A program made the position numbers and the translations under genes. This document shows, one piece after another, positions 1 through 8,948 of a stretch of DNA of 64,000 nucleotides. Numbering within the stretch: the stretch's first letter is position 1; each line of letters begins with the position of its first letter. The notes below the pieces were generated by a model. It was not told the origin of the DNA and did no database searches. It saw only the letters and a list, made by a program, of their open reading frames with translations. Source of the stretch: Flavobacterium salilacus subsp. salilacus (lineage in GTDB: Bacteria > Bacteroidota > Bacteroidia > Flavobacteriales > Flavobacteriaceae); assembly GCF_004634195.1 (NCBI RefSeq), contig NZ_SKBP01000001.1, positions 248,001 to 312,000 of the forward strand, read 5' to 3'.

Positions 1-934
1 CATTAATGAAACTTACCCAACCTTTCTCGGCATCAGTATATTGCCAACGGTTCATTACGTTTACCTGTTTTGCCAATGGGTTATCCAGGAAACCGTCATC
101 ATTCATATCATTTTTTGCCACACGGGTATTACCGTGTACAAAAAGGGTGCTGCTCCACTTGTCAGACACTTTTTTGTTAAAGTGCGTGTTCAACTCAAAC
201 CGTCCACCTGTAGAACCATAGGCATTCAGGAAAAACGGAATGTCATTTACAGGCTTAAGAAGTTCATAATTTATTTGTCCCGATATACTCTCATATCCAT
301 TAACCACAGAACCGGCACCTTTGGTTATCTGTATGCTCTCTACCCATGTACCCGGCACGAACGACAACCCATAAGCCTGAGATGCACCGCGAACAGCAGG
401 TATGTTTTCCTCTGCAATAAGCAGGTACGGGCTGGTAAGCCCCAGCATTTTTATTTGGCGTGTACCTGTAAGTGCATCCGAAAAGTTAACGTCTATAGAA
501 GGGTTGGTTTCAAAGCTTTCGCCTATATTACAGCAGGCAGCTTTCAGCAGTTCTTTACTACCCATGTTCGATACATTAGCCGTTTTTACATACGACCGCT
601 CCAAACTTTTTCTGTTTTTTGTTACCTCCACTTCATCCAGTTCTTTACCGCTTGAAAGTTTCATGGTATAGGTTATATAGTTGGGCGAAGCTATACTTAG
701 TGTATCAGTACGGAAACCGATATAGCTTATTACAAGTTGTGTATTTTCAGAGCTGTAAGGCAGGTTAAAAGTACCATCCTCTATAGTAGATGTACCAATA
801 GTGGTGTTAAGCCAGTATAGGCTTGCACCGGGCAGCGGTTGTTTTTTGTCGTCCAGTATTTTTCCGCTAATGGTTTCCTGTGCCTGTGCAAAGGCAGCAG
901 TAAATAAAAATAAAATTAAAAATATTTTACGCAT
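1..934 (-). CDS. TonB-dependent receptor, N-terminal part (truncated by window)
   Basis: Open reading from an ATG at 934 to the window edge without a stop, about 311 residues. It begins with a signal peptide (MRKIFLILFLFTAAFAQAQ), followed by a carboxypeptidase-regulatory-like beta domain (about residues 20-95) and a plug domain (about 115-225) with the typical stretch GAGSVVNGYESISGQIN. Such receptors import substrates across the outer membrane using TonB energy. The next gene on the same strand encodes a HYC_CC_PP protein, a class often found next to metal-related receptors, so a metal or metallophore substrate is possible but only inferred. The beta-barrel lies outside the window. Confidence 0.88.
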   Translation of the reverse strand, partial: MRKIFLILFLFTAAFAQAQETISGKILDDKKQPLPGASLYWLNTTIGTSTIEDGTFNLPYSSENTQLVISYIGFRTDTLSIASPNYITYTMKLSSGKELDEVEVTKNRKSLERSYVKTANVSNMGSKELLKAACCNIGESFETNPSIDVNFSDALTGTRQIKMLGLTSPYLLIAEENIPAVRGASQAYGLSFVPGTWVESIQITKGAGSVVNGYESISGQINYELLKPVNDIPFFLNAYGSTGGRFELNTHFNKKVSDKWSSTLFVHGNTRVAKNDMNDDGFLDNPLAKQVNVMNRWQYTDAEKGWVSFIN

Positions 935-998
935 ATAATAGTATGTAATGTTAATAATAATTTTGTTCCACAATGTGGATAAAAGATTATAACATTAC

Positions 999-1424
999 TT
1001 AGGCGTACAGGGTATAACGGCAATAGAGTTTAAAGAGTGGCGGTGCGTTGGTCTCGCAATAAAAAGCGGGAGTTTGCTTTTTTACTACAGGGGTTGTACC
1101 ATAAAACGCAATGGGCTTCCATTCATTTATGATGCAAAAATTGACAAGGTCTAATTGTAATGATTTTACAATGATGAGATTGTCTGCCTTATCTTTCAGT
1201 TTTACAAGGTCGTTTTTACAGCAGCTTTTATGGCTGTCTTGAGCCATACCACAACATGCTCTTGCCTCTTTTGCATGATGGTCGTTACAAGGTTCTTGTA
1301 CTTTATAAGCAAAAGAAACTTCGGAAATCTGACCTTTGCAATAATGCACATTAAGCGCAAGCCCCATATTGGCTACCAATATCAGGAAGGACAAAACGAA
1401 ACTTATGTGCTTTTTTAATTGCAT
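999..1424 (-). CDS. HYC_CC_PP family small exported protein
   Basis: About 141 residues from the ATG at 1424; a TTG nine bases upstream is less likely. An N-terminal hydrophobic segment (about residues 5-25) suggests export. It carries the three signatures that name the family: HYCKGQ just after the signal, two CC pairs (ACCGM and SCCKND) near the middle, and APPLF near the C-terminus. The Cys and His residues suggest metal binding, but the function is not established. It precedes the truncated TonB receptor by 65 bp on the same strand, so the two are probably co-transcribed. Confidence 0.75.
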   Translation of the reverse strand: MQLKKHISFVLSFLILVANMGLALNVHYCKGQISEVSFAYKVQEPCNDHHAKEARACCGMAQDSHKSCCKNDLVKLKDKADNLIIVKSLQLDLVNFCIINEWKPIAFYGTTPVVKKQTPAFYCETNAPPLFKLYCRYTLYA

Positions 1425-1461
1425 AGTATGCAAAATTAGTTATTTACTGTTTATATAACAG

Positions 1462-1917
1462 CTATTTACCTGAAAAATTTTCTGAACGTACTTTTTTTTG
1501 ATAATAAAAAGCAGGTATAAAGAGTATTAAGAATAAAGGCTGTATTAAAAAACGCCTGATATAGAATAACAATAACATATCGACTTCATCTGTACTGAGC
1601 ACTATATAAAATGCCGCTACAAGTGCTATAAAAAAAAGGATATATAATACAGTACAAATTTTTATAATTGCCTTGTCTTTAAAAACAAGGTAAATTATGG
1701 CTAATGATAATACCGTATTGAGCAGGTATCGAAAAGCCAACCCTCCGAAGAGTTTAAGATTGTCGTATAGTGGCAATTCTTTCGATTCTGCTCTAAAAAA
1801 AGCAAGGAAAGGATCATAAAATAGCTGTTCCTGAAAAACCCTCACTAATATAATCAGTACAAGCAATACCATTATAGCAGCTATAGTACCCGCGTTAAGC
1901 TTTATCTTCTTTTGCAT
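1462..1917 (-). CDS. exosortase F system-associated membrane protein
   Basis: 151 residues with about four hydrophobic segments (near residues 10-28, 55-80, 85-108 and 120-142) and a basic C-terminus. It overlaps the end of the exosortase gene by 23 nt. Its length, topology and position match the small membrane partner that accompanies XrtF exosortase in Flavobacteria. The identification rests mainly on this context, since I see no catalytic motif. A role in processing or anchoring surface proteins is inferred from the exosortase neighbour. Confidence 0.7.
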   Translation of the reverse strand: MQKKIKLNAGTIAAIMVLLVLIILVRVFQEQLFYDPFLAFFRAESKELPLYDNLKLFGGLAFRYLLNTVLSLAIIYLVFKDKAIIKICTVLYILFFIALVAAFYIVLSTDEVDMLLLFYIRRFLIQPLFLILFIPAFYYQKKVRSENFSGK

Positions 1918-2446
1918 TTCCTGAAAGTTTCATTACCCACACTACCCATAGTGCAAACACCACACCATAAATAAACAGCGGGAAAAGTATATCGTGCATT
2001 AGCTCCTCATATTGGGGGTAGTAATAAAAACCAAGCCCTAACAAGGCTATACGCACTATATTTAAAATATGTATTATTACTATTCCTGCTATTATGTATA
2101 GGGATGTTCTTTTAAAAGTAGTTGAAAATGCAATAATAAAAGCGGTAAACAGTATCATTACACTAACGGCGTTACACCCTTCAACAATTCGGGCAACACT
2201 ATCGTTATTTACATAAAAAACATAGGATGCTTCTTTTAAATGGGGTTTTATATGTGCTTCTTTCCCTATTAACTCTACAATATATTCAGACTGTTCTGCT
2301 ACCAATGTAGTCATACCGTCAACCTCAAAGTTTTCTGCATCAAACTGCCTCAGATATAATGAATAAAGTACCGAAAGTATAAGGTAACTCAACCCGAACT
2401 TAATGAGAAAAAGAAAAAAAGGACGGTTTTTTTGCCAGACACTCAT
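1895..2446 (-). CDS. xrtF: exosortase family protein XrtF
   Basis: About 183 residues from the ATG at 2446 (MSVWQKNRPFF). A longer reading to 2614 would run through the promoter and start of the opposite gene. It is a multi-pass membrane protein with the exosortase catalytic signatures in order: Cys in VEGCNAVSVMI (about residue 98), Arg in LNIVRIALL (about 138) and His in HDILFP (about 160). Exosortases are membrane cysteine transpeptidases that process C-terminal sorting signals. It overlaps the downstream XrtF-associated gene. No sorting-signal substrate was recognised in the window. Confidence 0.85.
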   Translation of the reverse strand: MSVWQKNRPFFLFLIKFGLSYLILSVLYSLYLRQFDAENFEVDGMTTLVAEQSEYIVELIGKEAHIKPHLKEASYVFYVNNDSVARIVEGCNAVSVMILFTAFIIAFSTTFKRTSLYIIAGIVIIHILNIVRIALLGLGFYYYPQYEELMHDILFPLFIYGVVFALWVVWVMKLSGNAKEDKA

Positions 2447-2494
2447 TAGATAATTTTTAACAAAAATAAGTAAAATAAAATGAGGTTTAATAAA

Positions 2495-2502
2495 TACATT
2501 TG
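2495..2502 (+). promoter_or_regulatory. -7 element of GAF gene promoter
   Basis: TACATTTG matches the Bacteroidota -7 consensus TAnnTTTG and lies 20 bp upstream of the start at 2523. No good -33 TTG is seen at the usual spacing. Confidence 0.5.
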
Positions 2503-2522
2503 TAGTAAAGAAATATACAAAA

Positions 2523-2984
2523 ATGACATTTGAAGAGCTAAAACCAAAAGTAACCAATATACTGTACCAAAATAACGGTCTGCGTGACGAAAAGTTATTG
2601 CAGCTATGCCACATGCTTAAAGATAATATAGACTATTATGACTGGGTAGGGTTTTACTTTAGAAATGGCGATAAAGAAGAACTAATTTTAGGTCCCTATG
2701 CAGGCGAACCTACTGACCATACCGTTATACCTTTCGGTAAAGGCATTTGTGGACAAGTGGCGGTTTCCAATAAAAATTATGTAGTACCTGATGTAAATGC
2801 AGAAGATAACTATATAGCATGCAGTATTTCTGTAAAATCAGAAATTGTAATACCTCTTTTTGTTGACGGTAAAAATATAGGGCAGATTGATATTGACTCT
2901 AACGTGATTGATGCTTTTACCGAAAATGACGAGCGCTTCCTCGAATTTGTAAACAATGAAGTAGCAAAAATGTTTAAAAAGTAA
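2523..2984 (+). CDS. GAF domain protein, free methionine-(R)-sulfoxide reductase-like
   Basis: 153 residues, essentially one GAF domain. It aligns by eye with E. coli YebR/fRMsr: DWVGFYF, LGPYAGEPT, GKGICG, YIACS and IGQIDIDS. That enzyme reduces free Met-R-sulfoxide using three cysteines. Two are kept here, in GKGICG (about residue 79) and in YIACS (about 101), the latter at the catalytic position. The residue matching the first, resolving Cys lies in PTDHTVI and is not Cys. The protein may therefore work with a different partner or be only a sensor. It is transcribed alone, divergent from xrtF. Confidence 0.75.
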   Translation: MTFEELKPKVTNILYQNNGLRDEKLLQLCHMLKDNIDYYDWVGFYFRNGDKEELILGPYAGEPTDHTVIPFGKGICGQVAVSNKNYVVPDVNAEDNYIACSISVKSEIVIPLFVDGKNIGQIDIDSNVIDAFTENDERFLEFVNNEVAKMFKK

Positions 2985-3031
2985 TGCTTTTAAATAAAAT
3001 TGTTACAAAAACGCAATAATAAAATAACCTA

Positions 3032-3061
3032 TTGCCAATATAAAAAATATAATTACCTTTG
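3032..3061 (+). promoter_or_regulatory. rpsO promoter (Bacteroidota type)
   Basis: TTG at 3032-3034, a 19-bp spacer, then TACCTTTG at 3054-3061. This is a full match to the -33/-7 pattern used by the Bacteroidota primary sigma factor. It leaves a 5' UTR of roughly 48 nt before rpsO. Confidence 0.7.
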
Positions 3062-3115
3062 CAGCCAATCAGGAAAATCCTGAATATACATAATAATTAT
3101 TTAAATAATATTGGC

Positions 3116-3385
3116 ATGTACTTAACTAAAGAAGTTAAACAAGAAATTTTTGAAAAGCACGGTAAAGCTGCAACCAACACAGGTTCGGCAGAAGGTCAAA
3201 TCGCGCTATTCACATTCAGAATCAACCACCTTACAGAGCACCTGAAAAAAAATCGTCATGATTATAATACAGAGCGTTCTCTTGTAAAACTGGTAGGTAA
3301 ACGAAGAAGCCTGCTTGACTACCTGAAGAAAAAAGAAATCAACAGGTATCGTGAGATTATCAAAGAATTAAACATCAGAAAATAA
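3116..3385 (+). CDS. rpsO: 30S ribosomal protein S15
   Basis: 89 residues from the ATG at 3116 (MYLTKEVKQEIF), the exact family length. A longer reading from 3059 would start inside the promoter. S15 binds 16S rRNA in the central domain of the small subunit. Family hallmarks are visible: GSAEGQIALFTFRINHLTEHL, the conserved KNRHDYNTERSL loop and VGKRRSLLDYLKK. It is followed by its own terminator and then by pnp, the common rpsO-pnp order. Confidence 0.97.
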   Translation: MYLTKEVKQEIFEKHGKAATNTGSAEGQIALFTFRINHLTEHLKKNRHDYNTERSLVKLVGKRRSLLDYLKKKEINRYREIIKELNIRK

Positions 3386-3394
3386 TCGAGATGA

Positions 3395-3425
3395 AAAGAG
3401 GTGCCTGCGCGCCTCTTTTTGTTTT
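3395..3425 (+). terminator. rpsO intrinsic terminator
   Basis: A 10-bp stem (3395-3404 with 3409-3418, one G-T pair) and a CTGC loop are followed by a T-rich run, 9 bp after the rpsO stop. Confidence 0.85.
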
Positions 3426-3532
3426 TAGATAATGCAGAAAAAGTTTTGGTTTTTCATTGGGTTTAAAACAACTACACAACAACAACTACAACACAACTAA
3501 AACCCATTGTTTAATCAAAAGTATTAGAATTT

Positions 3533-5818
3533 ATGATTCCAAATGTAACAAGAGAGATTATCGATCTGGGAGATGGAAGAAGTATTTCGATCGAGACAGG
3601 GAAACTTGCCAAACAGGCTGATGGCGCTGTAGTAGTACGTATGGGAGATGCCATGCTACTTGCTACAGTGGTATCGGCAAAAACGGCAAGCCCGGGTGTT
3701 GACTTCTTACCATTAACCGTTGATTATCGCGAAAAATTTGCGGCCGCGGGTCGTTTTCCGGGAGGTTTCTTTAAGCGCGAGGCACGACCAAGCGACAGTG
3801 AAGTACTAACTATGCGATTAGTGGATCGTGTACTGCGCCCGCTTTTCCCTAATGATTACCATGCCGAAACGCAGGTAATGATACAATTAATGTCGCATGA
3901 CGAAGAGGTAATGCCGGATGCATTGGCAGGACTTGCAGCATCGGCAGCACTTGCCGTATCTGACGCTCCGTTCAGCACACTTATATCAGAGGTGCGCGTA
4001 GCGAGAGTAAACGGCGAGTTTATAATCAATCCAAGCAAAGCACAACTTGCCGAGTCTGACATCGATATGATGATAGGTGCTTCAGCAGAGTCTATTGCTA
4101 TGGTTGAGGGCGAAATGAAGGAAATATCTGAAAAAGAAATGGTTGAGGCAATTAAATTTGCCCACGAAGCCATTAAATTACAGATTGCAGCCCAAGAAAA
4201 ACTGAAAGCTGCCGTAGGCAAAGAAAGAAGAACGTATGAAGAGGAAAGAAATGACGAAGCTATTTATGCTAAAGTACGCGAACTATCTTACGAAAAATAT
4301 TTTGCCATAGCGCAGGAAGGTTCTTCAAAACAAGAGCGCTCCGAAAAATTCTCTCTTATTAAAGAGGAAATAAAAGCAGCCTTTACAGAAGAAGAGCTAC
4401 TTGAAAATGCCGACCTTATTGGTAAATATCTTTCTAAATCGCAAAAAGAAGCGGTAAGAAATGTAATTCTTGATCTTGGACTTCGTCTTGACGGAAGAAA
4501 AACGAACGAGATACGCCCAATATGGTGCGAGGTAGATTACTTACCGTCAGTACACGGGTCTGCCCTGTTTACAAGGGGAGAAACACAGGCACTGGCAACA
4601 GTAACACTGGGTACATCCCGCGAGGCTAACGTTATTGACTTACCTACTGATCAGGGAGAAGAAAAATTCTACCTGCATTACAACTTCCCTCCTTTCTCTA
4701 CAGGAGAGGCAAAACCGCTAAGAGGTACATCAAGACGCGAAGTTGGGCATGGTAACCTTGCACAACGTGCGCTTAAAAACATGATACCACAGGAAAATCC
4801 ATATACTATACGTATCGTATCAGAAGTATTGGAGTCTAACGGTTCATCATCTATGGCAACAGTATGTGCAGGAACACTTGCACTTATGGATGCCGGTGTA
4901 CAAATGAAAAAACCGGTATCGGGTATTGCCATGGGACTTATCTCTGATGAGAAAACAGGTCGTTGGGCGGTGTTATCTGACATCCTTGGTGACGAAGACC
5001 ACTTAGGCGATATGGACTTTAAAGTAACCGGAACCGCAGATGGTATTACTGCCTGCCAGATGGATATTAAAATTGAAGGTCTTGCTTATGATATCATGGA
5101 GAAAGCCCTTGAGCAGGCAAAAGAAGGTCGCCTTCACATATTAGGCAAACTAACCGAAGTTCTTGCTCAACCAAGAGAAGAAGTTAAGCGTTATGCTCCT
5201 AAAATTATAAAAGTAACCATACCGGGTGCGTTTATAGGTGCGCTTATAGGACCCGGAGGAAAAGTAATACAAGAACTTCAAAAAGCATCGGGTACTACTA
5301 TTGTTATTAACGAAGTTGATGAGCAGGGAGAAGTTGAAATACTGGGTACAAGCCCTGAAGGTATTGATATGGTACTGCGCAAAATAGACTCTATTATATT
5401 TAAACCGCAAGTTGGAGAAACATACAGCGTAAAAGTTGTAAAAATGCTTGACTTTGGTGCTGTGGTAGAGTATATGGATGCTCCGGGTAACGAAGTATTG
5501 CTTCACGTAAGTGAATTAGCTTGGGAACGTACTGAAAATGTAACGGATGTTGTTAATATGGGCGATATATTTGATGTAAAATACATTGGTATAGACCCTA
5601 AAACAAGAAAAGAGAAAGTTTCGAGAAAGGCATTGTTACCACGCCCGCCAAGGGATGAGAACAGACCTCCGAGAGAAGACAGAGGACCAAGAGATGACCG
5701 CCCGAGAGATAACAACAGAGGCAGGGATAACCGAGGTAGAGATGACAGAAACTCACGAGACAGAGATAACAACAGGGAACGCAGAGAGGGTAACGATAGC
5801 GATACCAGCGAGTCGTAA
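3533..5818 (+). CDS. pnp: polyribonucleotide nucleotidyltransferase (PNPase)
   Basis: 761 residues. Two RNase PH-like domains (about 1-150 and 320-545) flank a helical linker, followed by a KH domain (about 560-620, GxxG in ALIGPGGK) and an S1 domain (about 626-695). The catalytic Asp region is [13 protein letters not shown], near residue 490. PNPase degrades RNA 3'-5' phosphorolytically and takes part in mRNA turnover. The last 58 residues, from about 703, are an unusual low-complexity tail of Arg, Asp, Asn and Pro with repeated RD/RG pairs, in place of an RNase E-binding tail. The 5' leader is A/C-rich (about 3467-3500). Confidence 0.97.
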   Translation: MIPNVTREIIDLGDGRSISIETGKLAKQADGAVVVRMGDAMLLATVVSAKTASPGVDFLPLTVDYREKFAAAGRFPGGFFKREARPSDSEVLTMRLVDRVLRPLFPNDYHAETQVMIQLMSHDEEVMPDALAGLAASAALAVSDAPFSTLISEVRVARVNGEFIINPSKAQLAESDIDMMIGASAESIAMVEGEMKEISEKEMVEAIKFAHEAIKLQIAAQEKLKAAVGKERRTYEEERNDEAIYAKVRELSYEKYFAIAQEGSSKQERSEKFSLIKEEIKAAFTEEELLENADLIGKYLSKSQKEAVRNVILDLGLRLDGRKTNEIRPIWCEVDYLPSVHGSALFTRGETQALATVTLGTSREANVIDLPTDQGEEKFYLHYNFPPFSTGEAKPLRGTSRREVGHGNLAQRALKNMIPQENPYTIRIVSEVLESNGSSSMATVCAGTLALMDAGVQMKKPVSGIAMGLISDEKTGRWAVLSDILGDEDHLGDMDFKVTGTADGITACQMDIKIEGLAYDIMEKALEQAKEGRLHILGKLTEVLAQPREEVKRYAPKIIKVTIPGAFIGALIGPGGKVIQELQKASGTTIVINEVDEQGEVEILGTSPEGIDMVLRKIDSIIFKPQVGETYSVKVVKMLDFGAVVEYMDAPGNEVLLHVSELAWERTENVTDVVNMGDIFDVKYIGIDPKTRKEKVSRKALLPRPPRDENRPPREDRGPRDDRPRDNNRGRDNRGRDDRNSRDRDNNRERREGNDSDTSES

Positions 5819-5854
5819 ATCCAAATCGGCTTACACCTGTAGGATTTCAAAATA

Positions 5855-5886
5855 AAAAAGACCGACGATTGTCGGTCTTTTTTATT
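5855..5886 (+). terminator. terminator between pnp and the convergent gene
   Basis: A perfect 12-bp stem (5855-5866 with 5871-5882, loop GATT) with an A-tract on one side and T's on the other. It can act on both strands, ending pnp and the convergent gene. Confidence 0.88.
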
Positions 5887-5916
5887 TTATATAATTTGAT
5901 TATAAGCCTTTCCGGG

Positions 5917-6798
5917 TTATTTTCCGGCACTTTTTAAAATCGTGATAGATGCACTTTCTCCTTCTTTAAGATTAGACATCAACTCAAAAACACGATCATT
6001 ATCTATAAGCTGCATCATTGCTGTATTTGGCTTAACATCTCCTTCATTAACCGCTGTTATTTTAAATACATTAGTTGTTTTAAGATCAATCGTAATAACC
6101 TTTTTCTTTTTAGTTATTTTATAATTGTTTAAATAAGGCTTATCGTTAAGGTAAACCATTATCATATCACCATCTTCTTTTCCCGCATCCCAAATTTCCA
6201 AGTGTACTTTATCCGATTTTGCAAAAACATTCAGGTTTTGATCTTTAATAAGTGTATTCACTTTAAGGCTGTCTAAAATAGCTATCGGGTTTACTTTTCG
6301 CTTCGTTTCTTCGTCAACTTTCTTAGATCGCTGTATTTTTTTGTTGATTTTATTAAGTGCCTTATCAATTTTTTTTGATCCTATAAGTGTAATTGTACCG
6401 TCAATACACTTCTCATTATTCTTAAAAAGCCCTTTAAAATCTCCTTCAAGAGCACTATTATCATTAACTAATTTTACCTTTCCGCTAAAGTTGATAAAAC
6501 AAAACATATCATCACTTATTGGCGATTTGGTGTATAAAATATCTTCTTCTCTAAATGTAAAAACTTTGTTTTTAGAATTATATGTCCCTTTTACGATATT
6601 TTTAGTTTCATGAGCCCCGCCAAGATCTGTTACGGAGTACCCTGAAATTTTACCATCCTGCTCTGTAAACACTAATCTGTAGGCTATAATTGTCTCATCC
6701 TTACCATTTAACTTAACCCCTCCATAATATTCATATTTTTCTTGTGAAAAAAATGTTGTAGAAATCATAAAGAAAGTTAAAAAAAGTATGTTTTTCAT
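5917..6798 (-). CDS. secreted protein of unknown function
   Basis: 293 residues with an N-terminal signal peptide (MKNILFLTFFMISTTFFSQ), so exported. I do not recognise the family. The N-terminal half (about 20-140) looks beta-rich, with strand-like segments and Gly turns. A Lys-rich, probably helical linker follows (about 140-170). The C-terminal part (about 185-290) contains LNDKPYLNNYKI and NVFKITAVNEGDVKPNTA, a beta-sandwich-like module I have the impression recurs in Bacteroidota secreted proteins. It is convergent with pnp and divergent from the TM2 gene. Confidence 0.7.
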   Translation of the reverse strand: MKNILFLTFFMISTTFFSQEKYEYYGGVKLNGKDETIIAYRLVFTEQDGKISGYSVTDLGGAHETKNIVKGTYNSKNKVFTFREEDILYTKSPISDDMFCFINFSGKVKLVNDNSALEGDFKGLFKNNEKCIDGTITLIGSKKIDKALNKINKKIQRSKKVDEETKRKVNPIAILDSLKVNTLIKDQNLNVFAKSDKVHLEIWDAGKEDGDMIMVYLNDKPYLNNYKITKKKKVITIDLKTTNVFKITAVNEGDVKPNTAMMQLIDNDRVFELMSNLKEGESASITILKSAGK

Positions 6799-6811
6799 TT
6801 ATAGTTTTTTA

Positions 6812-6819
6812 TATATTTG
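6812..6819 (+). promoter_or_regulatory. -7 element upstream of TM2 gene
   Basis: TATATTTG matches TAnnTTTG, 24 bp before the start codon at 6843. A clear -33 element is not seen. Confidence 0.45.
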
Positions 6820-6842
6820 GCACAAACTTAAAACATTTATCC

Positions 6843-7202
6843 ATGAAATTAAAATTATTATTTTCGATGATTGCACTATTGATGATTTCAATAACTGCAA
6901 CTTATGCTTCTTTCCCTGTGCAAAGAACTACAACTGACAATGTAACAGTTGTTGAAGAGGAAAATGACGAATTAAGCTCTCCTGCTGCTGCCGCAAGTGG
7001 TAAAAGCCAGCTTATCGCGTTACTACTTGTTATCTTTGTAGGTGGTATTGGTATTCACCGTTTTTACCTTGGTTACACTTGGCAAGGTATCGTTCAGTTA
7101 CTAACTCTTGGTGGTTGTGGTATCTGGGCTCTTATTGACCTTATCAGAATCATTACCGGTGACCTTCAACCTAAAGACGGAAAATATTCTAAAACCCTTT
7201 AA
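6843..7202 (+). CDS. TM2 domain-containing membrane protein
   Basis: 119 residues. An N-terminal signal or membrane segment (about 1-23) is followed by an acidic linker. The TM2 domain (about 55-112) consists of two hydrophobic helices around the hallmark GGIGIHRFYLGYTWQGIVQL and a closing WALIDLIRIITGD. The family has no settled biochemical role. It lies 7 bp upstream of a DUF2752 gene, a pairing that suggests co-transcription. Confidence 0.88.
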   Translation: MKLKLLFSMIALLMISITATYASFPVQRTTTDNVTVVEEENDELSSPAAAASGKSQLIALLLVIFVGGIGIHRFYLGYTWQGIVQLLTLGGCGIWALIDLIRIITGDLQPKDGKYSKTL

Positions 7203-7209
7203 TTAGAGA

Positions 7210-7524
7210 ATGTTAAGAAAAGTTGTCTTTTATACAAGGGTATGGGTAACTATTCTGGCTCCTGTAGTTTTACTTTTTTTACCTGCTGATTTTTTTGATA
7301 AGGGCGAAAGTATTTGCCTTTCCAAATCATTAGCCGGTATAGAGTGCTACGCATGCGGAATGACAAGGGCAGTAATGCACTTTATACATTTTGAATTTGA
7401 AGCCGCATGGGAGTTTAACAAGTTATCATACATTGTAGTGCCTCTTTTGTTTCCCTTATGGCTAAAAGCCGTATTTGAAGCGCAAGGCAAACAATTACCC
7501 GGAATTTTAGGCAAACTCACTTAA
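7210..7524 (+). CDS. DUF2752 family small membrane protein
   Basis: 104 residues with two hydrophobic segments (about 10-25 and 70-95). The DUF2752 signature is the cysteine cluster CLSKSLAGIECYACGMTRA (about residues 36-55), followed by FEFEAAWEFN. Function unknown. It follows the TM2 gene after 7 bp and is closed by a terminator. Confidence 0.85.
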   Translation: MLRKVVFYTRVWVTILAPVVLLFLPADFFDKGESICLSKSLAGIECYACGMTRAVMHFIHFEFEAAWEFNKLSYIVVPLLFPLWLKAVFEAQGKQLPGILGKLT

Positions 7525-7571
7525 AATAAATCCATGTTATTAAATTGACTTTTAATAACACAATAAAAAAT

Positions 7572-7603
7572 AAAATCCCTGCTATTACGGCAGGGATTTT
7601 TTT
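7572..7603 (+). terminator. terminator after DUF2752 gene
   Basis: An 11-bp stem (7572-7582 with 7590-7600) with a 7-nt loop, followed by T's. Confidence 0.87.
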
Positions 7604-7781
7604 ATGCTGTCATTCCAACCTATTCATAGCTTTTTATTCCTCTAATAAAAAAACATAACCAACAGATTGTAAGACGAATACATTTTTTAATTAAAAAATT
7701 GTTGCTCCTGTGTAACTTTTTTGTATCCCGCTACGTATAACTACTCACATACATACTTAAATTAGTCAGGATTTTTATTAA

Positions 7782-8645
7782 ATGAGACAACTTAAAATCA
7801 CCAAGCAGGTAACCAATAGGGAAACTGCATCTTTAGACAAGTACCTTCAGGAAATTGGAAAAGTAGATTTAATTACAGCGGATGAGGAGGTAGAATTAGC
7901 ACAACGTATAAAAGCCGGAGACCAGAGAGCACTCGAAAAACTTACAAAAGCCAACCTGCGTTTCGTAGTATCGGTAGCAAAACAATATCAAAACCAAGGA
8001 TTAACCCTTCCCGACCTTATTAACGAAGGTAACTTGGGGCTTATTAAAGCCGCACAACGTTTTGACGAAACTCGTGGTTTTAAATTTATATCGTATGCCG
8101 TATGGTGGATTCGTCAGTCGATACTTCAGGCACTTGCCGAGCAATCGCGTATAGTACGTCTTCCGCTTAACAAAATCGGTTCTATTAACAAAATTAACAA
8201 GATGTATGCTTTGCTTGAGCAAAGCAGCGAGCGTGCGCCTTCGGCAGAAGAAATTGCCAAAGAGCTTGACATGACCGTTAACGATGTTAAGGAGAGTATG
8301 AAAAACTCAGGGCGTCACCTATCTATGGATGCGCCACTTGTTGAAGGAGAAGATTCTAACTTGTACGATGTACTGCGTTCAGGCGAATCGCCAAACCCGG
8401 ATCGTGAATTAATACACGAGTCACTTCGCACCGAAATAGAGCGTGCTCTTGAAACACTTACCCCTCGTGAGGCTGATGTTGTAAGACTTTACTTTGGTTT
8501 AGGAGACCAACATCCTATGACGCTTGAAGAAATAGGTGAAACTTTTGACCTTACCCGCGAGCGTGTTCGCCAAATTAAAGAAAAGGCTATCAGAAGATTA
8601 AAACACACCTCGCGCAGCAAAATTCTTAAAACGTACCTTGGGTAA
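7782..8645 (+). CDS. rpoD: primary RNA polymerase sigma factor RpoD/SigA type
   Basis: 287 residues, the short form typical of Bacteroidota, without region 1.1. Region 1.2 is at about 15-45. Region 2, about 50-125, holds the -10 recognition helix [17 protein letters not shown] and [10 protein letters not shown]. Region 3 is at about 130-205, and region 4 (about 215-285) holds the helix-turn-helix [20 protein letters not shown] that contacts the upstream promoter element. It directs RNA polymerase to the TTG/TAnnTTTG promoters seen here. It is transcribed alone after a 250-bp gap. Confidence 0.95.
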   Translation: MRQLKITKQVTNRETASLDKYLQEIGKVDLITADEEVELAQRIKAGDQRALEKLTKANLRFVVSVAKQYQNQGLTLPDLINEGNLGLIKAAQRFDETRGFKFISYAVWWIRQSILQALAEQSRIVRLPLNKIGSINKINKMYALLEQSSERAPSAEEIAKELDMTVNDVKESMKNSGRHLSMDAPLVEGEDSNLYDVLRSGESPNPDRELIHESLRTEIERALETLTPREADVVRLYFGLGDQHPMTLEEIGETFDLTRERVRQIKEKAIRRLKHTSRSKILKTYLG

Positions 8646-8789
8646 CGTTAAAAAGTGTAAAAAATTATATTCTTAATTTTATAATTTGTTTATAATTTGT
8701 ATTTTGGCTGCACAATATTGCAATTCAACGAATAAAAATATATAACGTACTTACAGTTCAATAACTGTTCGTTTTTTGATTGATGATTG

Positions 8790-8817
8790 AACTCCGGCTG
8801 ATTACCGGAGTTTTTCT
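8790..8817 (+). terminator. terminator downstream of rpoD
   Basis: An 8-bp stem, AACTCCGG (8790-8797) with CCGGAGTT (8805-8812), and a 7-nt loop, followed by T's. Confidence 0.8.
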
Positions 8818-8918
8818 TTTATATATCCTGACGTAATTGGTTTTAGTTTTTCTTAAAGACCGTTTTTATGTATTGTACTTTACAACTTTCTACTTTATGA
8901 CTTTACGACCATAAAGAG

Positions 8919-8926
8919 TATCTTTG
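8919..8926 (+). promoter_or_regulatory. -7 element of rpe promoter
   Basis: TATCTTTG matches TAnnTTTG, 23 bp before the rpe start. The -33 region is poor. Confidence 0.5.
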
Positions 8927-8948
8927 CAAAATAAACACACAACACTTA

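Larger units (their letters stand above)
8646..8948. other. 303-bp gap between rpoD and rpe
   Basis: AT-rich and non-coding. It holds an 11-bp tandem duplication of TTTATAATTTG (8678-8688 and 8689-8699). A weak hairpin follows (8753-8758 with 8763-8768) trailed by a T-run, then a stronger terminator (8790-8812) and the rpe promoter (8919-8926). The two hairpins lie 110-170 nt after the rpoD stop, so this is either a long 3' UTR or a small RNA. Confidence 0.5.

Noticed and set aside
3467..3500. A/C-rich repeats upstream of pnp as a CRISPR or regulatory repeat
   Set aside because: Short, imperfect low-complexity sequence without spacers; simply an A/C-rich leader.
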